Source: Haloplanus natans DSM 17983 (GTDB lineage: Archaea; Halobacteriota; Halobacteria; Halobacteriales; Haloferacaceae). Taken from it: DNA of 64,000 nt. Shown in pieces: positions 25,297 to 33,223 of the stretch; within the stretch, counting starts at the first letter, position 1, and every line of letters begins with the position of its first letter. The stretch lies in the NCBI RefSeq assembly GCF_000427685.1, contig NZ_KE386573.1, positions 620,001-684,000 of the forward strand, in the 5' to 3' direction. Both the position numbers and the translations under genes were made by a program. Under the pieces are notes generated by a model. It searched no databases. It saw only the letters and a list, made by a program, of their open reading frames with translations, and was not told the origin of the DNA.

Positions 25297-27041
25297 AGGA
25301 TCGTCCCGTGTTTCTTTTCGGGTAGCTCCTTCTCGATGGACTCGTAGAACTCGAACCGCGAGACGAGTTCGTCCCGGAGCGTGCTCGGCGGGACGAGTTC
25401 GTCGATCACCACCTCGCTCGCCATGCGATGCACGTCGATGTCGCGGCGGTACTCCTCGCGGAGCCGTTCTTCCTCCCGGGTCCGCTCCTCGGGGTCGTCG
25501 ATGGCGGCGAGTTTGCGGGCGTAGACGGCGTTGATCGCCGCTTCCGGCCCCATGATCGCTATTTCGCCGCCCGGCAGTGCGAGCGTCGACTCGGGAGCGT
25601 ACGCCGGTCCCGACATGGCGTAGATTCCCGCGCCGTACGCCTTCCGCACGACGACACACTGTTTGGGCACCGTCGCCGACGCCGCCGCGTAGATCATCTT
25701 CTTCCCTTTCTCCAGAATCCCCTCCTTCTCGACCCCCGATCCGGCCATGAACCCCGGCGTATCACAGAGATAGAGCAGGGGAATCCCGTAGGCGTCGCAG
25801 GTCCAGACGAACTCGGCGGCCTTCTCGGCGGAGTCCGGGAAGATGGCGCCCGCCCGCGTGTCCGGCTGGTTGGCGACGATACCCACCGGCCGGCCGTCGA
25901 GGCGGGCGAACGCCGTGACTATCTCGGCGCCGTACGCCGGTTTCAGTTCGAGCACGGAGTCGGCGTCGGCGACCCGATCGATCAGGTCGCGCACGTCGTA
26001 GCCCTTTCGGGGCGCCTCGGGGACGACCGAATCGATACCGTCGGGCGACTTTGCGGGCGCGATACCCTCGGTCCGTGGTGGGTCCGCGTCGGCGTTGTCG
26101 GGGAGATAGGAGAGCAGGCGGGCGGTCAGTTCGCGGGCGTGTTCCTCGTCCCGGGCGACGAGATCGGCGCTTCCCGACTCGGCGGCGTGGACGGCGGGGC
26201 CACCGAGTTCGTCCAGACTGACCTCCTCACCGGTCACCATCTCGACCATCCGCGGCGAGGCGATGGCCATTGCCGATCCCTCGACCATGATCGTGAAGTC
26301 GGCGAAGATGGGGGTGTAGGCCGCGCCGGCGATACAGGGGCCGTAGAGGACACAGATCTGTGGCACCCGCCCGGAGAGCATCGAGTGGTTGTAGTACACC
26401 TTCCCGATGCCCTCGCGGTTGGCAAAGAAGCCGGTCTGCTGGTCGATCCGGCCGCCCGAGGAGTCCATCAGGTAGAGCGCGGGCTTGCCGTTTTGCAGCG
26501 CCCGTTCCTGCATCCGAAGCAGTTTCTCGACACCCCGGCGAGCCATCGACCCCGCCTTGACCGTGTAGTCGTTCGCCATGACGTGGACCGCCCGCCCCTC
26601 GAAGGTGGCGGCGCCGGTGACGAGGCCGTCGGCGGGGAGGCGGTCGGAATCACCGTCCTCGCTCTCGTCCACCGTGGACGAGTTCGGATGCCACGCGTCG
26701 AAGTTGGCGAACCGGCCGTCCTCGAAGGTCAACCCCTCGAACCACAGATCGAGGCGGTCGCGGACGAACAGTTTGCCCGTCTCGCGCTGTCGCTCGCGGT
26801 ACTTTTCGGGGCCGCCCTGCAGGATATCCTCGATTTCGTCCCACAGACGCTCCTCGCGGTCTGTGGGGCCGGCGTCCTCGCTCGACCGTGCGCTCACGCC
26901 GCCCTCGGGCGGGTCGCCCTCGGCCAGTGGGTCGTCACCATCGTCGGCGAACACCCGAACGCGCTCCCCGAACCGGGTTGCGAGGGCACGGGCGATGGCC
27001 TCGGCTTCCTCGACCGTGGAGTCGGCGACGCGAACGTCCAT
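25293..27041 (-). CDS. Acyl-CoA carboxylase, carboxyltransferase subunit
   Basis: This 582-residue biotin-dependent carboxyltransferase transfers CO2 from carboxybiotin to an acyl-CoA. The N-lobe acyl-CoA site includes YTVKAGSMARRGVEKLLRMQERAL, the oxyanion segment SGGRIDQQTG, and GPCIAGAAYTPIFADF. The C-lobe has ETGVE-like IPLLYLCDTPGFMAGSGVEKEG and KAYGAGIYAMSGPAYAPE. The sequence is closest in style to methylcrotonyl- or propionyl-CoA carboxylase beta subunits. Its start overlaps the stop of the acyl-CoA dehydrogenase gene by one base, so the two are one operon, as in leucine or branched-chain catabolism. No biotin carboxylase gene is in the window. Confidence 0.92.
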   Translation of the reverse strand: MDVRVADSTVEEAEAIARALATRFGERVRVFADDGDDPLAEGDPPEGGVSARSSEDAGPTDREERLWDEIEDILQGGPEKYRERQRETGKLFVRDRLDLWFEGLTFEDGRFANFDAWHPNSSTVDESEDGDSDRLPADGLVTGAATFEGRAVHVMANDYTVKAGSMARRGVEKLLRMQERALQNGKPALYLMDSSGGRIDQQTGFFANREGIGKVYYNHSMLSGRVPQICVLYGPCIAGAAYTPIFADFTIMVEGSAMAIASPRMVEMVTGEEVSLDELGGPAVHAAESGSADLVARDEEHARELTARLLSYLPDNADADPPRTEGIAPAKSPDGIDSVVPEAPRKGYDVRDLIDRVADADSVLELKPAYGAEIVTAFARLDGRPVGIVANQPDTRAGAIFPDSAEKAAEFVWTCDAYGIPLLYLCDTPGFMAGSGVEKEGILEKGKKMIYAAASATVPKQCVVVRKAYGAGIYAMSGPAYAPESTLALPGGEIAIMGPEAAINAVYARKLAAIDDPEERTREEERLREEYRRDIDVHRMASEVVIDELVPPSTLRDELVSRFEFYESIEKELPEKKHGTIL

Positions 27042-28207
27042 CAGTACGACCTCGGGAACCCCATCTCCTGGCTGATGTGGTTGTACGCCATCTGCTGGGT
27101 GACGGGCGCGAGGCGGGTGAGGTTGATCTCGCGCCACCACCGCTCCACGTCGTACTCCGTGGCGTACCCCCACCCGCCGAACGCCTGCATGGCGTGATAG
27201 ACGGCTTCGATGCCCGCCTCGACCGCCGCGGCCTTGGCGACGTTCGACTCGTAGCCACACTCCTCTCCCTGATCGAACAGCCACGCCGCCTTCTGACGCA
27301 TCAGCCGCGCCGTCTCGACGTTCGTGTACGCCTGCGTGATGGGGAAGGAGACGCCCTGGTGGGTGCCGATGGGCGCGCCGAACACCTCGCGGTCGTTGGC
27401 GTAGTCGACCGCCTTCGACACCGCGAGTTCGGCGACGCCCGCCGCGCCCGCCGCGAAGCCGATCCGCTCGGGGTTCAGCGTCTCGACCAGGTGCCACCAC
27501 CCTTCGTCTTCCCCGCCGAGGAGGGCCGATTCGGGGACACGCACGTCCTCGATAAACACCTCACAGGATTTCGAGTAGTTTAGGGCGTGTTTCTCGATGG
27601 GCGACACCTCGATGCCTGGGTCGTCCATGTCGACGAGAAAGAGGCTCAGTCCCTCCGTCGGTGTCTCGACTTCGTCTCTGGGCGTCGTGCGCGTGACGAG
27701 GATCAGGTCGTCTGCGCGGTCGGCGAAGGTGATCCACGCCTTCTTCCCGTTCAGGACGTACTCGTCGCCGTCGCGTTCGGCACGGGTGCCGACGTTCAGC
27801 GTGTTCGTCCCCGCGTCGGGTTCGGTGATGGCAAAGGAGAACATCCGGTCGCCGGTCGCCACGCCGGGCAGATACTCCTCCTTCTGGCCCTCCGTTCCGG
27901 ACTCCCGGAGGGCAACGGCGGCCATGCCCGCGGTGACGACGAGATACCACGTGCCCGCCATCCCACAGCCTCCGGCACACAGCGTCTCCATCGCGAGTCC
28001 CATCTCCTGGAGACCCATGCCGGCGCCCTCGTACTCCTCGGGAACGAGGAGGCCGTGAAAGCCCGCCTCGCCGAGTTCGTCCCAGAAGTCGGTGGCGAAC
28101 TCGCCTCGCTCCTCTTTCTCGCGCCAGTACTCCGGGCCGTACTCGGACGCGATGTCCGCGGCCGTCGACCGGATCAGCGCGTGTTCGGGTGGCGCGTCGA
28201 ACTCCAT
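27041..28207 (-). CDS. Acyl-CoA dehydrogenase
   Basis: This 388-residue FAD enzyme desaturates an acyl-CoA. FAD- and substrate-binding motifs are MFSFAITEPDAGTNTLNVGTRAERDGDEYVLNGKKAWITFADRAD (about 125-170) and the C-terminal MQAFGGWGYATEYDVERWWRE. A Glu in the latter segment's neighbourhood serves as catalytic base in isovaleryl-like enzymes. The start MEFDAPPEHALIR at 28205-28207 is preferred because an AAATATAGG box lies about 25-35 bp upstream, implying a leaderless or near-leaderless mRNA. The first part of this gene and its promoter are duplicated at 51.94-52.07 kb. Confidence 0.93.
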   Translation of the reverse strand: MEFDAPPEHALIRSTAADIASEYGPEYWREKEERGEFATDFWDELGEAGFHGLLVPEEYEGAGMGLQEMGLAMETLCAGGCGMAGTWYLVVTAGMAAVALRESGTEGQKEEYLPGVATGDRMFSFAITEPDAGTNTLNVGTRAERDGDEYVLNGKKAWITFADRADDLILVTRTTPRDEVETPTEGLSLFLVDMDDPGIEVSPIEKHALNYSKSCEVFIEDVRVPESALLGGEDEGWWHLVETLNPERIGFAAGAAGVAELAVSKAVDYANDREVFGAPIGTHQGVSFPITQAYTNVETARLMRQKAAWLFDQGEECGYESNVAKAAAVEAGIEAVYHAMQAFGGWGYATEYDVERWWREINLTRLAPVTQQMAYNHISQEMGFPRSY

Positions 28208-28245
28208 ACTTCCTCTCCGTGGCCCGGGCACCTATATTTGCGCGT
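28118..28245. repeat. Left copy of a direct repeat bracketing the catabolic island
   Basis: This stretch covers the first 30 codons or so of the acyl-CoA dehydrogenase gene and its promoter. It matches 51943-52068 in the same orientation at nearly nine positions in ten by eye, including runs such as CGACCGGATCAGCGCGTGTT. Weaker similarity continues past the promoter to about 28275. The region between the copies holds all the operator-bearing genes. Confidence 0.8.
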
Positions 28246-28278
28246 CGGCTTTTTGGATCGTCGCTTCGATCCCTTCCC

Positions 28279-28392
28279 GTGAACCGAACGACCGAACTCG
28301 CGTTCGTCGTGAGCCTCCATTTCGCGCTCTTCGCCCTGCTCGTCAAACCCGTCGACGGCGGCAACGCCGCCGAGGCCGGATGGGAATCGTAG
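28279..28392 (+). CDS. Possible small membrane protein
   Basis: A 37-residue frame beginning with GTG at 28279 encodes NRTTELAFVVSLHFALFAL, a plausible single membrane helix, then LVKPVDGGNAAEAGWES. It sits divergently from the acyl-CoA dehydrogenase promoter. There is no family I recognise and the start is a guess. The frame could equally be chance, since it lies exactly at the edge of the bracketing direct repeat. Confidence 0.3.
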   Translation: MNRTTELAFVVSLHFALFALLVKPVDGGNAAEAGWES

Positions 28393-28414
28393 CGGCGTAC
28401 CGGCGCCGTCGCAG

Positions 28415-29458
28415 TCACACCTGCTCGCGGGTCCCAAGAACGTAGCCGAGAAACACGATGGCTGCGGTGCCAGCGAACGTCTCGAAGCCCGCAACGGCCG
28501 TCGCGAATCCCGACGGCGGCGTATCCGGCGGTGACGTGGTGAATGTCACGATACTGTAATACAGGCTCCGTCTTGGAGCCATCCCGGAGTCCCAGTAGAC
28601 CGCGGCGGACAGGAGCCACAGCACGACCATCATCGTGGCGATCCATCGCAACTGTATCCCGTACCCGGTGAACAATTGTGACCCGCACGACCAGAGATAT
28701 GCGAGCCACCCGCGCCCACCTTCTGCTCTTGCCTCCCGGCGCCGAGCTTTGCGTTCCCGAACCCGAGCGGTTCGAGCCCGGCCCGTGAGCCCGTTCGCAC
28801 TGTAGGCGACCCGAAGCTCGTGGTTCACACGGGCAATACGGTCGTACTGCTGCTGCTCGGATACGTCAGTATCGGTAAGGTCCCGCAGAAGTTGCTCGCT
28901 CGGGGCGTCGATCCGCGTGTTCCGGGCAAGTGTGGCGTCGGCAAGGGCAGTGTTATGTAGATACGCGCGGCGTAGGTCCGCAGCAGTGAGGTTTGCACCG
29001 GAGAGATCGGCGTCTTCAAGCGTCGCCCCGGAAAGATCGGTGTTTTCGAGATCGGCCCCGGAGAGATCGGCATCGGTGATGTTTCCGCCAGAGAGGTCGG
29101 CGTCGTCGAGGTCAGCCCTGGGAAGGTTGGCGTCTTCGAGATTCACACCGGAGAGATCAGCGGCAACGAGCCCCACGTCCTCGGGAAACGAAATCGACGT
29201 TAGATCGCTCCTGCGCGCCACCGCACCGTGTAGATCGCCGTTTTCAATCGTTTTCACGAGCTCCGTTTTCGGTTTGTCCGTGGTATCGGCATGCCAGACG
29301 CACCGCTCAAACTCCGCTGTCTCCGACTCCCATACCGGGCGAGAACAGCGCCACGATTCGAGATCGAAATCCTTGATAGCAGCCCTACTGATTGGAAGAT
29401 CACCGCTCGTGACGGTACACGTCTTCACGCTGCGGTCGGTGGGGGAGTCTCCTAGCAT
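28415..29458 (-). CDS. Pentapeptide-repeat protein with C-terminal two-helix ion-channel module
   Basis: A 347-residue protein. An N-terminal segment (1-80) precedes a right-handed beta-helix of pentapeptide repeats (A(D/N)LSG-type, about 95-175, e.g. DADLSGANLTAADLRRAYL). A basic linker follows (RARTARVRERKARRREARAEGG), then two membrane helices around a pore loop at about 265-345. The pore reads YYSIVTFTTSPPD where K+ channels have T(V/I)GYGD, so the filter is altered. Pentapeptide plus Ion_trans_2 fusions are known in haloarchaea but their gating is not. It is the first gene inside the island's left border. Confidence 0.85.
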   Translation of the reverse strand: MLGDSPTDRSVKTCTVTSGDLPISRAAIKDFDLESWRCSRPVWESETAEFERCVWHADTTDKPKTELVKTIENGDLHGAVARRSDLTSISFPEDVGLVAADLSGVNLEDANLPRADLDDADLSGGNITDADLSGADLENTDLSGATLEDADLSGANLTAADLRRAYLHNTALADATLARNTRIDAPSEQLLRDLTDTDVSEQQQYDRIARVNHELRVAYSANGLTGRARTARVRERKARRREARAEGGRGWLAYLWSCGSQLFTGYGIQLRWIATMMVVLWLLSAAVYWDSGMAPRRSLYYSIVTFTTSPPDTPPSGFATAVAGFETFAGTAAIVFLGYVLGTREQV

Positions 29459-29846
29459 GCAGACCCATTCGATCGCCGATTGGAATGTTTTGTCGGTGAC
29501 GAGAACCTACGTGGAGTCGGACTCTCGACGATCCGCGGCGTAGTTTGCAGTGGCCTCCCGATCGGCATCGATGTACGGTGAGATTCCTCCCCCTGCGTGC
29601 ACGACAGTATGAGTTACTACGAGTAGTTCTCGCCGCATCGCCGCTGGAAGGGCCCCTTCGGACGGGGTGTCGTTGTGGCGGACTGGAGCCGTGCCCCGCC
29701 CCATCCCGAGAAGTCCCGTGCCGTTCCACGATCCCGAGCGTTGATTGTCGTCGGCCGGCTCCGGCGCAGGTTTCAGTATTGAGCGGCCTCCGTCAGGTCC
29801 GGACTTGAACCGAAATCCCGATGTTTCGTAGTGTTTACAACAACCA
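29459..29846. other. Mostly non-coding stretch
   Basis: I find no convincing gene here. A minus-strand frame at 29507-29638 would give 43 residues ending in VVHAGGGISPYIDADREATANYAAD; it has modest coding character but no family I know and no clear promoter. The rest has lower G+C than the neighbours and no repeat that I can see. Confidence 0.5.
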
Positions 29847-29993
29847 CTATCGGGATTCCATCCAGATCGTTTCTATACTACAGTTCGGGCAGTCGCGTAC
29901 CGTCTTCAGTGGGCCGTTGTCGGACTGTACACCCTCGGGGACGGTTGCGCTTGCGGTCTCACCACAGACGATACATTCGAACTCGACCTGCAC
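29847..29993 (-). CDS. Small zinc-finger protein with two CxxC motifs
   Basis: This 48-residue protein starts at a GTG (29991-29993); an in-frame TGA two codons upstream rules out a longer form. It reads VQVEFECIVCGETASATVPEG and continues through LKTVRDCPNCSIETIWMESR, with C7/C10 and C36/C39 forming a zinc ribbon. Very similar small CxxC...CxxC proteins are common in haloarchaea; several affect biofilm, motility or lipid regulation in Haloferax. It stands alone between the channel gene and the ABC transporter. Confidence 0.85.
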   Translation of the reverse strand: MQVEFECIVCGETASATVPEGVQSDNGPLKTVRDCPNCSIETIWMESR

Positions 29994-30051
29994 GGATCAC
30001 CCTATGCCAATTAGGATTCATATAGTTGACTGGCTCTGCTGGAGGCCTCAC

Positions 30052-30092
30052 TATAGTAGCGTTTGGAATCGTTCGCACACCTGATCGCGTGC
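30052..30092. repeat. Nested palindromic element, type C, left half
   Basis: TATAGTAGCGTTTGGAATCG and the following CACACCTGATCGCGTGC match the left half of the full element at 55779-55862 (TATAGTAGCGTTTGGAACTG ... CACACCTGATCG). The right half is absent. It lies in the long leader region upstream of the ABC permease promoter. Confidence 0.8.
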
Positions 30093-30204
30093 GGTAATTG
30101 CTACGAGTCGTCTTCATACTCGTGTGACACGATCGCCACGCCGGCCTCGGTAGTGTGTTCGCCGGCTCCTTCGCGATCTCCACCCCGGCGACGCGTGGTC
30201 ACGT

Positions 30205-30237
30205 TTTATATAATTTAAAACCACCTCCGCATGGTGG
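30205..30237 (+). promoter_or_regulatory. Promoter with operator-like box for the ABC permease operon
   Basis: An A+T-rich TATA region (TTTATATAATTTAAAA) is followed at once by CCACCTCCGCATGGTGG, an imperfect version of the box shared by the island's promoters. The box sits just downstream of the TATA element, where a bound protein would block initiation. Confidence 0.6.
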
Positions 30238-30344
30238 ACATCTATGTATCAGCGGGGTAGATATACGCTAACCAGAATGAGGGGTACGAATCGACCGGCA
30301 AGCGAGTTCTCGCCAGCGTATCGTGACGGGAACGGGACTCGGCG

Positions 30345-31301
30345 ATGAGTATTCGAGACGAGTTCCACAAAAGCAGTACGCGTCTGAAGTGGCGGGTGAT
30401 AGACGCGCTGATAGACCTCAAAGAGCGCCTCCCGTTCGACTCGACGAGCGTGTCCGACCGGTTCGGCTACGTACTCATCTCGTCGGGCATCCTGCTCGTC
30501 AGCTTCCTGGCCGTCGGGATGGCGTTACTCCTGGAATATAGCTTCCTGACGTACGACTCGATCGAGATCGTCGTCTACGAGTACACCCTGAACAACTGGC
30601 TCCGTCTCGTCGAGACGACAGCGTTCCACACGGTGTTCGTCAGGACGCTGCTCTACTCGGCGGTCGTCACTATCGGGAGCGTCGGTCTCGGCATCCCCTA
30701 CGCGTACCTCGTGGTGCGGACGGAGCGCCCGCTCTTCCGGTACTTCCTGCTTTTCGGCCTGTTCGTTCCGTTCTTCACGGGCGTCATCATCCGAGCCTAC
30801 GGCTGGCTCATCATCCTCGGGAAGACCGGACTCGTGAACTGGCTGCTGAAAACGGTGGGTATCGGCACTGTGGGAATCATCGGAACGCCCATCGCCATCG
30901 TCCTCGGTCTCCTGCAGTATCTGCTTCCGTTCACGGTGCTGATGCTGACGCCGGCGATCGCGAGCATCGACCCGGACCTAGAGCGGGCGGCGAAAAACTG
31001 CGGGGCGAACCAGTTGGAGACGTTCCGCCACGTCGTGTTGCCGCTTGCGCGTCCCGGCATCACCGCGGCGACCATCGTCGCGTTCACCCTGTCGATGGCG
31101 AACTACTCCATCCCCGACCTGCTCGGTGGGACGAACAGTTTCGTGGCGAACTTCATCTACAACAAGATATTCGGCACGTTGAACTACCCCTTCGCGGCGG
31201 TCCTCTGTCTCGTCCTCGTCGTCGTCGCGTCGGTGTTCGTCTTCGGCGTGTTCAAGCTGTACGGAACTGGGACACTCGGCGTGGAGGTGGATGACGAATG
31301 A
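30345..31301 (+). CDS. ABC transporter permease, PotB-like
   Basis: This 318-residue inner-membrane permease belongs to the polyamine/iron-type (PotB) family, with about six helices. The EAA loop that contacts the ATPase is AAKNCGANQLETFRHVVLPLARPGITAA at about 214-241. It starts at the ATG at 30345. The next permease overlaps it by four bases (ATGA), so the pair is translationally coupled. The ATPase (40428-41537) and binding protein (47188-48378) of this system are encoded elsewhere in the island, each with the same promoter box. The likely substrate is a cationic or zwitterionic organic nitrogen compound. Confidence 0.92.
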   Translation: MSIRDEFHKSSTRLKWRVIDALIDLKERLPFDSTSVSDRFGYVLISSGILLVSFLAVGMALLLEYSFLTYDSIEIVVYEYTLNNWLRLVETTAFHTVFVRTLLYSAVVTIGSVGLGIPYAYLVVRTERPLFRYFLLFGLFVPFFTGVIIRAYGWLIILGKTGLVNWLLKTVGIGTVGIIGTPIAIVLGLLQYLLPFTVLMLTPAIASIDPDLERAAKNCGANQLETFRHVVLPLARPGITAATIVAFTLSMANYSIPDLLGGTNSFVANFIYNKIFGTLNYPFAAVLCLVLVVVASVFVFGVFKLYGTGTLGVEVDDE

Positions 31302-32107
31302 GCGGTCTCCTCCGGCGCATCGGCGGCGACCACCCGTATCTGACCGCGTTCGCCCTCTTCGAATTCGTCTTCCTCGTGTTGCCGTCGGTCATCATCCTCA
31401 TCGCCTCCTTCGGATCGGACCAGATCATCTCGTTCCCGCCCACCGACCTGAGTCTCAAGTGGTACGCGTCGCTCCTCGAAGAACAGGATTACATCCAGCC
31501 GTTCCTCCACAGCGTCATCGCCGCGACATTCTGTACCGCCATCTCGATTCCCATCGGCGTGATGACGGCCCTCGGCCTGAACCGATACGACATCCGGTTC
31601 GAACACGGCATCCAGATTTATCTGCTGTTGCCGTTCACCGTCCCCCTCGTGGTGTCGGGGTTCATACTGCTGTTGCTCTTCGGCCGCCTCGGCTGGATCG
31701 GTGACCTGTGGGCAGTCGGGTTGGCGCTGACCATCATCAACATCCCGTTCATGATATGGAGCGTCGCATCGAGCGTCAACGCCTTCGACCCGACGCTCGA
31801 ACACGCCGCACAGAGCCTCGGTGCCGAGGAGATTCAGACGTTCAGGTACGTGACGCTGCCGGCGCTGATGCCGGGCATCATCTCCGGGTCGCTACTCATG
31901 TTTATACTCGCGTTGAACGAGTTCGTCGTCAGCCTCATCATCACGACGACGGCGACGGAGACGCTTCCCGTCGCGATTTACGGCGCGATCCGTGGCAACA
32001 TCAGCCCGCAGATCGCGGCCGTCGCGAGCATCTACGTCGTCATCGCTATCGTCGCCATCGTCGTCGCGGACCGCCTCGTCGGCCTCGAACGCTTCCTGCA
32101 CTCCTGA
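31298..32107 (+). CDS. ABC transporter permease, PotC-like
   Basis: This 269-residue partner permease has about six membrane helices and the EAA loop AAQSLGAEEIQTFRYVTLPALMPGIISG at about 168-195. With the upstream permease it forms the heterodimeric channel. In the PotABCD layout the order is usually ATPase-permease-permease-binding protein; here only the permeases remain adjacent. The 160 bp after its stop contain a short GTCGA tandem repeat (about 32202-32218). Confidence 0.92.
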   Translation: MSGLLRRIGGDHPYLTAFALFEFVFLVLPSVIILIASFGSDQIISFPPTDLSLKWYASLLEEQDYIQPFLHSVIAATFCTAISIPIGVMTALGLNRYDIRFEHGIQIYLLLPFTVPLVVSGFILLLLFGRLGWIGDLWAVGLALTIINIPFMIWSVASSVNAFDPTLEHAAQSLGAEEIQTFRYVTLPALMPGIISGSLLMFILALNEFVVSLIITTTATETLPVAIYGAIRGNISPQIAAVASIYVVIAIVAIVVADRLVGLERFLHS

Positions 32108-32265
32108 TACCCTCGGCCGTGACTGTACGGAACGATCCACACCCCGAGGAACCGGATCGTTCCACGGACGTACAGCCGTCAGTCCGAGCGCGACCCCGAG
32201 TCGAGTCGAGTCGAGTCGCTCCCGGTGTCGTGTCGGGGAGGCGTCCCCGCTCTCGTCCGGGGCGT

Positions 32266-33165
32266 CTACCCCGACACGCCTGCCAGGGCGTCGAGTTTCT
32301 CCCGGAGGTCGAAGCGCGTGATCGCCGCCCGAGCACAGCGATTGCCAGAGTCGGCGGCCGCCCGCCGGTCGCCGCCGTCGAGCATCGCGCGGACGAACCC
32401 GGCGTTGAAGAAGTCGCCCGCGCCGCAGTCGTCGACGGCGGTGACCGGGTCGGTCCCGACCCACTCGGCGTCGTCTTCGACGAGGAGACACCCGCGTTCG
32501 CCGGCCTTGATGGCGCACGCCGACGCGCCGTCGGCGACGAGGGTCGATCCGGCAGTCGCGAGGTCGTCGCAGCCGGCGAGGCGCCGGGCTTCCTCGTCGT
32601 TCACGAGGAGCGTATCGACGAACGAGAGCATCTCGAAGAACGTCTCGTGCCACCCGCCGGGCGACCAGTTCGTGTCGAGAAACACGGGGCGGTCGTCGGC
32701 CGCGAACTCGCGGGCGACGGCGACGATGTCTTCGCTCCAGAGATACGGGGCTTGCGAGAAGCCGGTGACGAAAAGCGCGTCGTGCTCGTCGGCGGCGGTC
32801 ACGGGCGGAAGGGTCCCGGACTCGCTGGCACCGCGGTGCGTGACGAACGAGCGATCGGTCTCGAACAGGAATCCCGCCGCAACGCTAATCCGTGTGTCCG
32901 ACTGCTGGAAGACGCCACTCGTGTCGACGCCCCACTCGTCGAGAAACGAGAGCCAGTGGGTCGAGAGGACGTCGTCACCGACGTTCGCGACGATGTCGGT
33001 GGGCGTCCCGAGTGCGGCGAGGCCGAGCGACGAGTAGCCGGCGGAGCCACCCGCCCGAAGGTCGTAGCCGGGGGCGACGACTTCTTCACCCCGGTCCGGA
33101 TACCGGTCGAGCCCGGCGAAGACGACGTCGACGATGGCGTCACCGATGACGAGAACGGAGGTCAC
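32266..33165 (-). CDS. PfkB family carbohydrate kinase
   Basis: This 299-residue ribokinase-family sugar kinase has an N-terminal substrate region (VIGDAIVDVVFAGLDRYPDRGEEV), a central GGSAGYSSLGLAALG motif, and the C-terminal PfkB signature with catalytic Asp in DCGAGDFFNAGFVRAML (about 249-265). It phosphorylates a sugar or sugar-like alcohol with ATP. The start is a GTG at 33163-33165. It is convergent with the permease operon and co-directional with the Lut genes, from which it is separated by 58 bp. The box-like CCACGGTCATAATGG at 33174-33188 is a poor match to the island operator, so its control is uncertain. Confidence 0.85.
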   Translation of the reverse strand: MTSVLVIGDAIVDVVFAGLDRYPDRGEEVVAPGYDLRAGGSAGYSSLGLAALGTPTDIVANVGDDVLSTHWLSFLDEWGVDTSGVFQQSDTRISVAAGFLFETDRSFVTHRGASESGTLPPVTAADEHDALFVTGFSQAPYLWSEDIVAVAREFAADDRPVFLDTNWSPGGWHETFFEMLSFVDTLLVNDEEARRLAGCDDLATAGSTLVADGASACAIKAGERGCLLVEDDAEWVGTDPVTAVDDCGAGDFFNAGFVRAMLDGGDRRAAADSGNRCARAAITRFDLREKLDALAGVSG

Positions 33166-33223
33166 AGTGAACCTGTTTCAGCCACGGTCATAATGGTTGG
33201 TCCAGGGCGGGGAGCGCGAGCCG

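Larger units (their letters stand above)
29994..30344. other. Intergenic region upstream of the ABC permease pair
   Basis: This 351-bp stretch holds no gene that I can support. Its contents are the half palindrome at 30052-30092, an A+T-rich promoter at 30205-30220, the operator-like box at 30221-30237, and a leader of about 100 bp before the permease ATG. Confidence 0.7.

Noticed and set aside
32200-32220. Tandem GTCGA units as a possible CRISPR or satellite array
   Set aside because: Only four five-base units without spacers; too short to be more than slippage. No CRISPR array was seen anywhere in the window.
33174-33188. Operator box upstream of the PfkB gene
   Set aside because: CCACGGTCATAATGG lacks the GGAGG half and the CATnYG centre; too weak to list as a site.
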